This document shows positions 1-9,920 of a stretch of DNA of 64,000 nt, in pieces. The notes under the pieces are model-generated. The model ran no database searches, was not told the DNA's origin, and was given only the letters and a program-made list of their open reading frames with translations. Made by a program: the position numbers and the translations under genes. The DNA is taken from contig NZ_JBHSWE010000001.1 of NCBI RefSeq assembly GCF_042661465.1, forward strand, positions 620,001 through 684,000, given 5' to 3'. Source of the DNA: Marinobacterium_A aestuariivivens. GTDB taxonomy: Bacteria; Pseudomonadota; Gammaproteobacteria; Pseudomonadales; Balneatricaceae. Every line of letters begins with the position of its first letter. Position 1 is the stretch's first letter.

Positions 1-375
1 ACATCCAGATTGACATGTTATAGTTCGTTTACAGTCAACAGGACATAGCGTTTGTGTTGAACAGAAACTGGTCCAATTATGAAACAGTGACCAGCGGACC
101 TCCGAATACGGAGCCGAACAGGGAAATTGGTGACAGCCGTCGCTAAAGCATCTGGATGCAATACGCGGATTACGGTCCGCTACACAGATTGTTAACAGAC
201 AAGATCCTCTCCCGACAAAGGCAAAGCCCGAGCAACTGGGTGGCGCAAAGTTACGGGTCCTCGAGCACGCTCACGGGCGTATCCGAGGATCGCCGGACCG
301 CCGAAGGAGAGTTACCCTCATCACGGACAGGCCGCTAGAGGATCTTTGCTGAATTTTAATTTCAGGAGAGACCCA
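1..375. other. Leading non-coding stretch
   Basis: I see no convincing gene here. The only open frame, 156-338, has no family resemblance and no good ribosome-binding site. The last 15 bases hold the ribosome-binding site of the next gene (AGGAGA at 363-368). A promoter for that gene probably lies in this stretch, but I cannot place it with confidence. Confidence 0.5.
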
Positions 376-1810
376 ATGCGCCTATCCAGGCTTCTGCTCG
401 CGCAGCCAAGGGCTACCAGACCCGATGCTTCCCGTCACTGCTTCAACACCACTTCAGGCTGCAACGATGCGAACCTGAAAAGCCGTTTCGTCAATGTCAA
501 GCGCGACCGTCAGCGCCCGCTCGGCACGGCCTTGGCCATAGCGGCCGCCACACTGATGCTCGGCAACCCGGCACTCGCGGGCAAACCCACCACCAAGGGC
601 GGGGGTTCCGGTAAAGACAGTACGGCAACATCGACCTATTCGCCGCTCGCACTGACGGTCGAAGACTACTACTTCCGCTACGGCCCCCGGGAGGACAACT
701 GCCTGGGCGAGGACGACGAACTGGCCTGGAAAGCGATCGGCGGATTAAAGCCAGGTGAAAGCTTTACTTTTACACCGCAATATCCCGGCTGTGTGAATCA
801 TGCGGCTGCCGTCACCGTTAATCTGTCATGGGACGGATCTGAACTCGCACTTTCAAGCGTGGTGCCCGATCAGGACATGTATAGCGCAGACCCGAGCCAG
901 AAAGGAAAAGAGATCATTGCCGCCTCAAATGCCGGCATGGCGCAGCTATGCATGTTTCCGAGATACAACTCCGGCGACGCGCTCTATACAGTTAAGGTAA
1001 CAAACGTTGGCAGTACCACTGCGACCAATATCGTACTTGACGGTCGTAGCGATAACGACTGGGCAATCAATTTCTACAATCGCTGCATGAATGCCGATGC
1101 CGACAGCGATGGCTGGAATGACAGCCTGGAACACTCCATGGCTACGCTGCTGTATTCGGTCGGCTATGTTGATGGCGTTTACCAGCCCTACATCCTGTGG
1201 GGCAGCAACTACCTCAAAGCAAGGGTCGACAACAGTGCTGCCGACGACGAAATCGACAGCTCTCCGGTTGACTTCAACGACGACGGAGTTGTAAACAATC
1301 TCGATGTCGAAGAGATCGGCTGGTATATCGGTGAAGGCAACGGCATCCCCCAGAGTCAGATCAGCCCGAACCCCAGCGATCCCGGCTATCTCTGGACCAA
1401 CTCCCGGGAATGGCGTCGGTATGACGTGGATGGCGATGGTTATGTCGGCCAGTCCGATATCGATATCGTCTCGTCGCTGGTTGGGCGCGCTTTGCCAATG
1501 ACCGAGGATATCATTGCGCCAACAGGACGGGTAATGGAACCGGAAGGCGGCAGCATAGCCAAAGGCTCCTACTATCAGATAAAGGGCCATGTCTGGGACA
1601 ACGCCGCTGTGACAAAGGTCGAGTACCTTGTGGATGGCCGGATTCAGTGCACTGCCACCGATCCGGTTCCCAGCTTCGGCTTTACATCACCCTTTCATTA
1701 CTGCTGGTGGGATGTCCCCAAGCGGGGGGCTCTATGAACTTGCGATCAGAGTCTATGATGCGGCGGGAAATATGACAACCAGTGAGGGCCTCCTCGTCTC
1801 GGCCAACTGA
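376..1810 (+). CDS. Secreted dockerin-like / Ig-like domain protein (one frameshift)
   Basis: Predicted exported protein of about 477 residues if one frameshift is corrected. ATG 376 is preferred because AGGAGA (363-368) precedes it. The N-terminus is long and basic, followed by a hydrophobic signal core (residues 49-69) ending in ALAG. Residues 241-252 form a calcium-loop-like DADSDGWNDSLE. Two dockerin-type calcium repeats follow at about 299-319 (DFNDDGVVNN) and 350-370 (DVDGDGYVGQ). From about 380 there is a bacterial Ig-like domain whose last strands (YELAIRVYDAAGN) are read only after a shift of one base near the G6 run at 1724-1729; uncorrected, the frame stops at 1737. Dockerins bind cohesins, but no cohesin is visible in the window, so the partner is unknown. 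A bidirectional hairpin terminator follows. Function is not known. Confidence 0.7.
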
Positions 1811-1833
1811 GAAGTAACTGATATACAGATAGG

Positions 1834-1861
1834 AAAGGGCGGGATCATGATCCCGCCCTTT
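1834..1861. terminator. Bidirectional hairpin terminator
   Basis: A perfect 14-bp inverted repeat (AAAGGGCGGGATCA and its complement) is followed by T residues on the plus strand and preceded by A residues. It lies between the 3' ends of the convergent dockerin-like gene (ends 1810) and SpaA-like gene (ends 1890), so it can terminate both. Confidence 0.85.
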
Positions 1862-1889
1862 TCATTACAGACGACCGGTAAGAATGCGC

Positions 1890-3971
1890 TTACGGGTCAA
1901 CTACAATGGTGCAGGTATAGGTCGCCTGCGTCTCGAAGTTGAGCTCGCTGGAAGCCTGGCTGTCACCATCGAACAGATCGACTTCAGCGATAACAGTACC
2001 GACACCCTCGCCAGTACAGGTCACAGTCGCTTTGGTTGCACCATGGCCATCCATCGGCAAGGATTCATAGCTGATGGTGAATTTTCCGAGCGGAGTATTG
2101 TGGAAGCTTACTGTCTCCTCATTCCCACTTCCACAAACCGCATCGTTATCAATCTCGACGTTCTTCGCAGACTCACCTTCGTAGCCCACTGGCGTCACTT
2201 CGTCAACGCTAAAGATTTCGCCGAACTCCAGTTCATCCAAACAGGCTTCGCCATTGGCATCGGTCACTACAGAGCCGACAACACCCTCCGCATTAGAGAT
2301 GTTAAAGGTCACACCCGGGTGCGGTACCGGGTTCAATTCGGAATTGATATCCTTGGTCGTTTTGGTGATTTTGATCGCCCCGGGCTTGCGCTCGTTCACG
2401 AAAATCAGATCGACATCGGCGTCGTCAATCGGTTCGACAGTGCGGTTAGCACAGGTATCGAATTCCGCAGAAGTCTCTGCGTCCGATGCACCGAAGTAAC
2501 CTGGGGGTATCATAGTTTCACTCACCGTGTAGCTGATTACAGTACCTAATGCGTCTCTGATTGGCAGACCATCGACACAGTGGAAACCTGTCGGAGCTTC
2601 CGTCAGCGTTACCGGCAACGTTGGAACATCGTCATCAGCAGGATTGGCGGCGATAACCTTGAACTCAGCGCCGTCAAGTGCAGCCCCATCCTCATCTGCT
2701 TTTTTCACCAAAATGGAGCCCAGTTGCCTGTCCGTGAACATTAAGGTCAGCACCGGCACCGATGGATCGACCTCGAAACATTGGGGATCAGCCGGAATAT
2801 GGTTGGCTGGTACCCCTGTTTCGTCCAGGCAATAGAGGCCGGCGAGAATATCATTGATTTGGCACTCGCCATCCAAGGGTATACCCGTAGTACAGGCCAC
2901 AGGATCACCGCCCCCGTCCAGAACCACGGAGTCTTCTTCACCAAAGGTTCCGACCGGTTCGTTATCCTGATACAACGTAAAGGTTGCACCGTTCAACAAA
3001 CTACCATTATCGTCTTTCTTGACGACTTTGACGGCTGCACAGTTTGTAATACTGGTCGCTACAGGTGGTATAAAGTCCTTCAACGCCGCGGTAAAGGAGT
3101 CGGACGAGCGGCTTTTCAGATAGACACTACCGAAGGTAATACATTCTTCAGCGCCGACAATTCCGGTCAGGTTGAACTGTGCTTCACCAAAGGTACGTTC
3201 ATCAAATCCCATTCCTTCATCAAGACCACCTGCATCGGCATTCGAGATCGGGTCGTTATTGATAGAACCTGCAGCCAAGTTCGCATCTGACAAGTTTTGC
3301 TTGATCCCCCAGCACGGAAACTTGTTGGTCGCTTCACAAACACTCGCTGCCGAAGCGCCGCCGGCACTGGCCTGAGTTATCCACTCGGACAAGAACAGTT
3401 CAGGATTGGTCCCCCCGTTTGCCAAGTCGTACTGAAGCAGTAGATCGCCCGCAGTGCGTATCGGCGTCACATTGTTGGCTGAAGGTGAACTGGACTGGTT
3501 GAACTCGAAGTCCATGTTCGTGGTACCGCTCGGATCTTGCACTCGGGTCCAGAAGACATTGACAAAGGTGTCGCCATCCTCTTCAACATAAACCCCGAAT
3601 TTTTTCAGATCGCTCTTGTTCGGGGGAACGCCCCCTGCGACAACAGAAGGCGGTTCGGTATCTTCAGAAGTCCCCTGACCGAAGGCGCTGTCGTCGGTCT
3701 TGTTGCCGATGGTGATATCCATGTCATCGACGACGATACGGCCAGGGGTGGGATCACCATCCATCTCGGCCCAGTCAATATTCCCGGCATCATCTGTGAC
3801 TATATTCGCGCCAGGATCTGCTGGATTAGTAGAGTCTTCAATCTCGAACATACTGCCTGGCAACGTAGCCAAAGGGTGCGCCGCCCAGACGGCCATCGAT
3901 ACCGTGCAGAGGCCAATCAGGACTCCGAACAGATATCGCGTCAATATACTCGCGCTTCTATGTTGGTTCAT
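1890..3971 (-). CDS. Secreted SpaA/CnaB-domain protein with predicted isopeptide-linked domains
   Basis: Predicted secreted protein of 693 residues. The start at 3971 is chosen because GGGAGG lies about 8 bases upstream; the open frame extends to 4040 without support. Residues 10-31 form a signal peptide (LFGVLIGLCTVSMAVWAAHP). Residues about 60-310 contain a domain with FGVYVEEDG, TTNMDFEFNQ, RTAGDLLLQYDLANGG, CWGI and FGEAQFNLTG; from memory this arrangement is commonest in secreted proteins of Actinobacteria. Three prealbumin-like SpaA/CnaB domains follow (about 312-416, 418-528, 530-627). Each shows the isopeptide pattern: Lys318/319-Glu384-Asp414, Lys423/424-Glu485-Asn526 and Lys537-Glu591-Asn625. 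The C-terminal 65 residues form another beta domain. No LPXTG or membrane anchor is seen, so it is probably released or surface-bound by other means. Confidence 0.8.
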   Translation of the reverse strand: MNQHRSASILTRYLFGVLIGLCTVSMAVWAAHPLATLPGSMFEIEDSTNPADPGANIVTDDAGNIDWAEMDGDPTPGRIVVDDMDITIGNKTDDSAFGQGTSEDTEPPSVVAGGVPPNKSDLKKFGVYVEEDGDTFVNVFWTRVQDPSGTTNMDFEFNQSSSPSANNVTPIRTAGDLLLQYDLANGGTNPELFLSEWITQASAGGASAASVCEATNKFPCWGIKQNLSDANLAAGSINNDPISNADAGGLDEGMGFDERTFGEAQFNLTGIVGAEECITFGSVYLKSRSSDSFTAALKDFIPPVATSITNCAAVKVVKKDDNGSLLNGATFTLYQDNEPVGTFGEEDSVVLDGGGDPVACTTGIPLDGECQINDILAGLYCLDETGVPANHIPADPQCFEVDPSVPVLTLMFTDRQLGSILVKKADEDGAALDGAEFKVIAANPADDDVPTLPVTLTEAPTGFHCVDGLPIRDALGTVISYTVSETMIPPGYFGASDAETSAEFDTCANRTVEPIDDADVDLIFVNERKPGAIKITKTTKDINSELNPVPHPGVTFNISNAEGVVGSVVTDANGEACLDELEFGEIFSVDEVTPVGYEGESAKNVEIDNDAVCGSGNEETVSFHNTPLGKFTISYESLPMDGHGATKATVTCTGEGVGTVIAEVDLFDGDSQASSELNFETQATYTCTIVVDP

Positions 3972-4061
3972 TTTGAGTGCCCTCCCTAAGTTCATTTGGG
4001 CAATAACGGTTAGCCTCGCTACAATTAGCTGTGGCATCAACAGATGTATTACTAAAATTTC

Positions 4062-5435
4062 CTACCATTGCTCCCCCTCGTTATAAGAAGACCAGACCGT
4101 ATCGAAGGCCTGTTCTAGGGCCTGTCGAGCTGCCGGGCTTTCCGTTTCCGACAGCAACGTATCAATTAACTCCAAACGCGGCACCATCTGTTCATCACTC
4201 AACTGCGGCCTTGCGTAGCGCACGCCGAACAAGACCTGGTCACCACCGGGCCCGAAAGAGATAAATTTGTTAACTGAATGAATGGCGGTTGGGGTTGAGC
4301 TTTGGTATCTATTCGGCATATCCGCATTTGGATTGTTAAGTTGAACCTGATAGGTTCCGGCGATCATCCAGGCGATCTCGCGCCAGAGCGCATCGGGAAC
4401 CTGGTTCTGACGCACAGTATCCAGCAATGCAGCCTGGGCCTCGGGCTGATCAGCGGACTGTGCCAGCATCTGCAGCGCGAATCGGGCGCCCAGATTTGTC
4501 CGGGGAGAGTCTTGGGCCAGACGATACCTCAGACTGGAAAGGCCTGTGCCGCCGGGCAGGCTAGCTAGAGTGACAGCCGCATACTGCCCCCACCACATCT
4601 CCGGCAGCTGTTCGAGCTCCGGTACCAGGCTGGCATCCCCATACTCCTGTAGGATTTTAAATAAAGGTGCAATATCGCGCCCCTTGGCCCCTTGCGTAGC
4701 TGCCTGCGAAAGCGCTTCCCGAGCCGACAAGACGATATCCCGTTGGTACAGCCCGGGCGCGTGATCCTCCAGATAACGGCCAAGCGTCTCGATTTCGACA
4801 GGGCTGTGGATGGCCCGCAGCTCTTCGAACCAGATAGCCTCCGCAGCGGAGTCGTCGATTCGGCTCAGAATATCGAAAAGAGCCAAACGCAACGTGGCAT
4901 AACCAAGCTCCTCGTCCAGCCCATTGGAAGTGAAATCGATATCAGAGGCAGTTCTCAGAAAATGACGGATAGCCGGTATGGCACCATGGCCCTGCTCGAA
5001 AAGAGCGCTAAAATCGCGCTGAATATTGGCAATATCAGACGGCAGGATGCTCCAGTCCGGCCTTTGCCGAAATTGCTCCAGCCGCTCGATCGCATTCTCT
5101 GCCTCTGAACTGCCATACTCGGAGCGGGTGCCAGGTTTGGCAGGGTCCGATGGCGATCTGTTTTCGTTACCTTCCCTAAGTGCAATCTTGGCGGCCATGC
5201 GTGCTCTCAGGTCCGAGCGGGTACTCTGCACTCGCGACTCCAGCTGAGACTCCACGACCTGGCCCCGCTCGATTTCGCGCTCGATTTCGGGTGACGCTTC
5301 CTGTGCAGGCCAAAGATAAAAAGCCAGTGCAATCACCGCCGCGTAACCGAGCAGATCCCAGATATCCCTTATATATCCGTCTCGCGCTGAAGACCGGCGT
5401 TTTCTGGCGGAGCCAGTGACAAGATCGATATACAT
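4062..5435 (-). CDS. Membrane-anchored protein of unknown function, alpha-helical repeat-like
   Basis: I do not recognise a named family. From the start at 5435 (ATG preceded by GGGGG about 5 bases upstream) the protein has 457 residues. One transmembrane segment near residues 27-43 (LLGYAAVIALAFYLWPA) is followed by a charged coiled stretch and then a helix-rich region that looks like degenerate HEAT/armadillo-type repeats (for example TLRLALFDILSRIDD, AAVTLASLPGG). The bulk is probably periplasmic. It lies immediately upstream of the SpaA-like gene on the same strand (gap of 90 bases), so co-expression is likely, but no function follows from that. Confidence 0.6.
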   Translation of the reverse strand: MYIDLVTGSARKRRSSARDGYIRDIWDLLGYAAVIALAFYLWPAQEASPEIEREIERGQVVESQLESRVQSTRSDLRARMAAKIALREGNENRSPSDPAKPGTRSEYGSSEAENAIERLEQFRQRPDWSILPSDIANIQRDFSALFEQGHGAIPAIRHFLRTASDIDFTSNGLDEELGYATLRLALFDILSRIDDSAAEAIWFEELRAIHSPVEIETLGRYLEDHAPGLYQRDIVLSAREALSQAATQGAKGRDIAPLFKILQEYGDASLVPELEQLPEMWWGQYAAVTLASLPGGTGLSSLRYRLAQDSPRTNLGARFALQMLAQSADQPEAQAALLDTVRQNQVPDALWREIAWMIAGTYQVQLNNPNADMPNRYQSSTPTAIHSVNKFISFGPGGDQVLFGVRYARPQLSDEQMVPRLELIDTLLSETESPAARQALEQAFDTVWSSYNEGEQW

Positions 5436-5845
5436 CGTTTCCCCCAGTCCCAAGTGAGCAGGGATTAACCAAGCGCACCCATTTATGCAAAAGAGAAGGT
5501 CGGCACCCTCCACATAATCAGGCGAACACTAAACGGAGTGCGATCAAGCAGTTAAAAGCAATTGCCGTGCCATACACTTATCTATCTGATATGGAAAGAG
5601 TTTTAGGAAAGGCTAGCTCCAGCGTCAGCCGGAAACTGTTAAGCGACTGACACAGTGAAACGATGGCATGATGTTAAGATATTGATTCGTATGGGAATAT
5701 TTTTCAGCTGGCTGTTATCCAACTGTGACACTATCAGGCAAGCCGGTCGCGGCAGGATACCCGAGATCAGGTCCAGCCTTTGGAATACCCTCGTAACTAC
5801 CTCTGGAAACTGAGTTCGCAGTTCTCATCCGGATCTGGAGTTATG
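5436..5845. other. Non-coding stretch before the IS remnant
   Basis: No gene is visible. The region is AT-richer than most of the window and presumably holds the promoter of the minus-strand gene starting at 5435. It ends at the left terminal inverted repeat of the IS256-type remnant. Confidence 0.5.
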
Positions 5846-6869
5846 GTGATTTCTGGTGTACGGGGAGATAGGAAGGGTGGCGTATCCTGTTGATTGATCA
5901 CGACCAAGATCTCAATCAACAGAAGGTGATACGCCATGGCCGATTTTACCCTGAAGGCTCTTTCACAACCAGAAGAACAGGTTCCCTATCCGCTGACCGA
6001 GCTGTTGCGTGCAGGGGGCGCGCGAGCTGATCGCACAAGCCGTCGAGGCAGAGCTTCAGGTATACTCCTGGACCAGCATGCCGAGCACCGGCTCCCGGAT
6101 GGTCGTCAGGCCGTGGTGCGCAATGGCTATTTGCCTGAGCGTACCGTCCAGACCGGCATCGGCGATGTCGAGATCAAGGTGCCGAAGGTGCGGGATCGGA
6201 GCGGTTCCGGGATTCGCTTCAACAGCACCTTGTTGCCGCCGTACCTGAAGCGGGCCCGGAGTGCCGGGGAGCTGCTGCCCTGGCTGTATCTGAAGGGCGT
6301 ATCCACCGGCGATTACCAGGAGGCGCTGGCCAAGTGCTATCCGGATACCCGCCATCAGCGCTGCTGGGTGCACAAGACAGCGAACATCCTGTCAGCGCTG
6401 CCCAAGTCGGTGCAGCCGAAGGTGAAGGCGGCGTTGCATGAGATCTGGATAGCAGGGACGCGGGACGAGGCGTACAAGGCGTTTGACCGGGCGCTGGTGC
6501 GCTTTGAGTCGAAGTATCCCGGCGCCATGGAACGTCTGCGCAAAGACCGGGAAGAACTGCTGGCATTCTATGACTTCCCGGCGGAACACTGGGTCCATAT
6601 CCGGACGACCAACCCGATCGAGGCGACGGGGACGCCGAGTCGTTTTCGACCGTCCGGCTGCGGACCAAGAGAGCCCGGAACTGCGGTTCACGAGAGACCA
6701 CGCTGGCGATGGTCTACAAGCTGCTGGAATCGGCACAGAAGAACTGGAAGCGGATCAAGGGATTTAATCTGCTGACCCTCGTGGTCAACAACGTGAAGTT
6801 CAAGGACGGCGAGCAAGTACAGGGTCAGTTAGACAGGAACGCCGCCTGATCCCGTACACCAGAATTGAC
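5846..6869 (+). mobile_element. IS256-family insertion sequence, internally deleted
   Basis: Imperfect terminal inverted repeats bound the element: GTGATTTCTGGTGTACGGG at 5846-5864 and its near-complement ending at 6869, with a perfect 14-bp core (TTCTGGTGTACGGG). Total length is 1,024 bp, about 300 bp shorter than typical IS256-family elements, matching the internal deletion in its transposase. I see no clear 8-9 bp target duplication. The right end abuts the truncated secreted-protein remnant at 6870-7264. Confidence 0.85.
5936..6849 (+). pseudogene. IS256-family (Mutator-type) transposase, decayed
   Basis: The reading frame starts at ATG 5936 and is recognisable as an IS256-type transposase (RNGYLPERTVQTG, PPYLKRARSAGE, LYLKGVSTGDYQEAL, QRCWVHKTANIL, FDFPAEHW-type segment, TTNPIE). 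Compensating shifts occur near 6018 and 6065. At about 6330 the sequence jumps from STGDYQEALA straight to the segment before RCWVHK, so the central region carrying the first catalytic aspartates is missing. Near 6630-6640 a further frame change occurs and the conserved C-terminus (RARNCGSRETTLAMVYKLL, then KNWKRIKGFNLLTL) continues to the TGA at 6847-6849. It cannot encode an active transposase. Confidence 0.85.
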
Positions 6870-7264
6870 AATGACTCAGGGACTTTCATCGGTGGGGTTA
6901 AGATACTGGATAGCGTAGGCATTTATAATCTGGTCCTTGTCCGGTGTAGAGCCTACTTTATACTTCCACTCGGTTACATCCTGAATATCCTTTGACCCAC
7001 CTTGAAAAAGTATATTTTGATCAGCAACCCCAGTATCAGGATTCTCGTCATTGACGATCCCAGTATATACCGAGGCTCCCGTTGGCGGACAGGTGCCCCC
7101 AATATCATATTCCAGGTACACGGTCTCCCAATCCACGGGAAAACCAGCGGCAGAGTCCTCCACCGCGTTGCCATCCAGCTCGAATATTCCCAGAGAGTCT
7201 ACCGCTTGTACGGCGACCGTCGTCATCAGGCCGCCGCAAAGATGCAGTCAGTCAAGAAGGACAT
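6870..7264 (-). pseudogene. Remnant of a second secreted protein related to the SpaA-type neighbour
   Basis: This is the N-terminal part of an exported protein. Read from an ATG at 7264 with one base restored near 7228, it gives a signal peptide (MSFLTDCIFAAAL, then TTVAVQA) and a mature N-terminus with FELDGNAVED, DWETVY, FQGGSKDIQDVTEW and PDKDQIINAYA. This GSKD...PDKD arrangement is, from memory, a variant N-terminal domain of the same class of secreted SpaA-type proteins as the gene at 1890-3971. The frame runs into TGA at 6876, seven bases from the IS end. The rest of the gene is absent, which suggests that an IS-mediated deletion removed it. Confidence 0.65.
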
Positions 7265-8085
7265 CACCTTGCCAAACGGTGTCTTCAGAAATGAGATAAG
7301 GACGTTTTCATGTCCCACCTTCCGTGATCCAGCTCCATCACGCACGGGAGCATCGATCACTCAAAGTTTCGCCATCGGTTGCGGCCCGTATGCTGATCGA
7401 GCGGCCTTGGCTCGGTTAAGGGTCTCCTGTCTTGCAATCAGCACCGGGCGGGAACAACTGCATGAAACTGCTGGGTGGGCACATCCGGTGCCCGACCGCA
7501 TCTGTTCCGCAACGCAAACGAATGACGGAATGCATACAGCTTTGCCAGATCCTGAGAGCCTCTACGCCTCCCGGATTTCCGGTAGTTTCCACCACCGGAT
7601 TTCGGCCAGCCGATGCGTGTGCCAAAGCCGTTTGGTGCCTTGTTTAATACAAGGACCGTGCCGTTTTTTTAATCGATTGAAAGTAAAGGCTTTTTTTCGG
7701 AGGCGAAATAAAAACAGACAGGATTCTGTAAGGTTAGGATTACAGTGAAACCCGGGGTTGATAGGTAACTTTATGATTTTCAAGAAAATTCATCCCTGTA
7801 CAACATTGTTTCGGGTGATTTACGTTCTTATTAGTTTGGGACAGTAGACTCGCAGGGCTTCCCATAGCCTTGTTGATGGCAGCGGGTTCCGTGCCTGCGT
7901 CCAGGTCTGTGAGAGTGGTCCTGACTCGTAGGGGCTTCTGCAGGTTTCACGGGCAATCGAGAGGCTTTACACCCGCTTCGCTGTGGGCAGGCAGCTTGCG
8001 CAAGGGCCCTGCTGGAGATGATGGCTGTCGTCCCGAATAACACCTATGGAACTTCTCCACCGGCTTAAGCAGGACGTTTATCGGC
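7265..8085. other. Gene-less stretch between pseudogene and group II intron
   Basis: About 820 bases without a gene I can support. Several short open frames exist on both strands, but none has a recognisable family or a good ribosome-binding site. It has an AT-rich part at about 7660-7830. The sequence next to the intron 3' end (below about 8085) would be its downstream exon, yet I do not recognise an interrupted gene there. Confidence 0.5.
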
Positions 8086-8123
8086 ATAGGGGCGGTCAGC
8101 ACTGCTGACCGTTCCCCTGCCAC

Positions 8124-8155
8124 ACCACCCGGCATGCGGGTCCGCACCGGGCGGT
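8124..8155 (-). ncRNA. Group II intron domain V-like hairpin
   Basis: On the minus strand a 32-base hairpin pairs ACCGCCCGG with CCGGGTGGT (one G opposite T) and continues as TGCGG...CGCA around a short loop. Its place just downstream of the reverse transcriptase C-terminus and upstream of a second hairpin (8093-8111) fits domains V and VI. Exact bounds are by eye. Confidence 0.65.
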
Positions 8156-8169
8156 TCGAGAAGTTGAGG

Positions 8170-9623
8170 TCATGAGAGACGCGGCACCCCCAGCCGGTCA
8201 AAGTAGGCAATCGTCAGCACATGGTGCCCCGCCGAGAGGCTGTTATGCCACCAACGGCGGCTCAGCGCCGCTACCGATTGCGCCACCCACGGGGCAGCCC
8301 CAGGCCGATCAGCTCCCGGTAGATCGTCTTGCCACGGCGCCACTGCTTGAACTGGAGGGCCCTCAGGCGGCGACGTATCCAGCCATCCAGACTGCGCCAG
8401 ATGCGCGGCGTCTGTGCCAAGCCGAAGTAGCCTTTCCAACCCAACAGATAGCGTCGCAGCTTCTCGACCACCTCGGCCATGCTACGTCCGCCGTTTCGTC
8501 GGGTCAGTTGCCTGCCCCTTTGCTTGAACGCCTTCAGCGCCTTTTCCGATACCGCGCGCCGCACCTCGCCATCCCGACCCTGCCACAGGGCATAGCCAAG
8601 GAGTTTGCGGCTGAACACGCGGGTCACCGCACTTTTGGATTCATTGATCTTCAGGCGCAGTTTATCGTAGCAACGCCGCAGCAGGCGCATCACCCGCTCG
8701 CCCGCCTTCTGACTGCGCACGTATACATTGCAGTCATCAGCGTAACGGGCAAAGCAGTGCCCTCGACGCTCAAGCTCACGATCCACCTCATCGAGCAACA
8801 CCTTGGCCAGCAGCGGTGAGAGCGGACCGCCTTGCGGCGTGCCCTCCACCCGCTCGATCACCACGCCGCCTTCCATGATCCCCGCGTTCAGTTAGGCACG
8901 AATCAGCCGGATCACCCCGGCGTCCTTCACGCGCTTACTGAGTCGGTCGATCAGGATGTCGTGATTGACCCGGTCGAAGAACTTCGACAGGTCAACATCG
9001 ACCACGATGTGGCAACCTTGCTGGACATAGCGCTGCGCGGCCAGCACCGCGTCCCGCGCCCGGCGACCGGGGCGAAACCCGTAGCTGTGCTCGCTGGAGG
9101 TCGGATCGATCAACGGTTGCAGCACCTGCAACAGTGCCTGCTGTATCAGACGGTCGGTCACAGTGGGAATACCCAACTCACGTTCACTTCCGTCTGGCTT
9201 CGGGATGCCCACACGCCGCACAGGCCGGGGCCTGTACGTGCCGTCCAGCAGTTGCTGTCGGATGCTTGGCCATGCCTGTTTCAGGCACGTCCCGGTCTGG
9301 GCTATATCCAGACCATCAACGCCTGCGGCACCCTTGTTTGCCTTCACGCGTTTCCAGGCACGCTGCATGTTTTCTCTCGCGAGCACCTGCCTCAGCAGGT
9401 CTCGCCCTGCGTCCTCCGACTCTTGTCGCGCAAGGCCGGTTTCATCGCTGGCCGTTTGGGGCAGGGCTTCACCCTGACCGGGCACGACCCGCCCCGCGCA
9501 GGCGGGCATCTGATGCATTACCGTTCTCGTCGACAAGACGTTTGACGCTCCTTCTCGTTTGGCCCTTCGCCCCTTGCCGGCGGCTACTATGGCCTCTGCT
9601 GACTTCTCGCTCCGTGTCTCCAC
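8170..9623 (-). pseudogene. ltrA: Group II intron reverse transcriptase/maturase (LtrA type), interrupted
   Basis: Intron-encoded protein of about 484 residues if repaired. The N-terminal half reads through reverse-transcriptase blocks (RAWKRVKANKGAAGVDGLD, SYGFRPGR, VVDVDLSKFFDRVNHD); an in-frame TAA at 8892-8894 replaces the codon usually filled by Tyr between LIRA and LNAGIM. The second half continues in the same frame with GTPQGGPLSPLL and the catalytic RYADDCN motif, then the maturase X domain. A further one-base shift near the CCC at 8286-8288 breaks the C-terminus, whose true end (SRRWWHNSLSAGHH...YFDRLGVPRLS) is read in another frame to 8170. There is no HNH endonuclease domain. The shift may be a sequencing error like others in the window; the TAA looks like real decay. 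Confidence 0.85.
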
Positions 9624-9920
9624 GTCGCCCTTTCAGGCACAAGGCGAGACCTCCCCGGGTAAGAACACACGCCTTCACCGCACAACCGCCGGATATACGC
9701 CACTTCGCCTTGGCCACGAGAGCTTCGCGGCTTCTTGCCCGCTCGCCCTGCTCGGCGGCGCCTCATATCCGATTCTTGTTCATCGGCTCACGGTTTACGC
9801 TCCACGCTTCCTCCCCACGGTCAGTCACCTTTGCGCAGTTGCGCTTCACTTCGTTCGCTGTGGCCAGCTTACGGGAGGACTTGCACCTCCAGGAGTGCGC
9901 CCGTGCCGGGTGCACAAGAA

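Larger units (their letters stand above)
8086..9915 (-). mobile_element. Group II intron (class C-like, retron-free ORF-containing), minus strand
   Basis: The minus strand carries an element of about 1.83 kb. Its 5' end is probably the GTGCAC ending at 9915 (reading GTGCACCCGGC on the minus strand). It contains an intron-encoded reverse transcriptase without endonuclease domain, a domain V-like hairpin at 8124-8155 and a domain VI-like hairpin (9-bp stem, 8093-8111) before the likely 3' end near 8086. It sits directly behind a palindrome followed by TTCTT (9921-9939), the target type expected of class C introns. Boundaries are inferred by pattern and not verified by folding. Confidence 0.75.

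Noticed and set aside
156..338. Small gene in the leading stretch
   Set aside because: No ribosome-binding site, no recognisable family and atypical composition.
5846..6869. Active IS256 element
   Set aside because: The transposase has several frame changes and has lost the central catalytic region.
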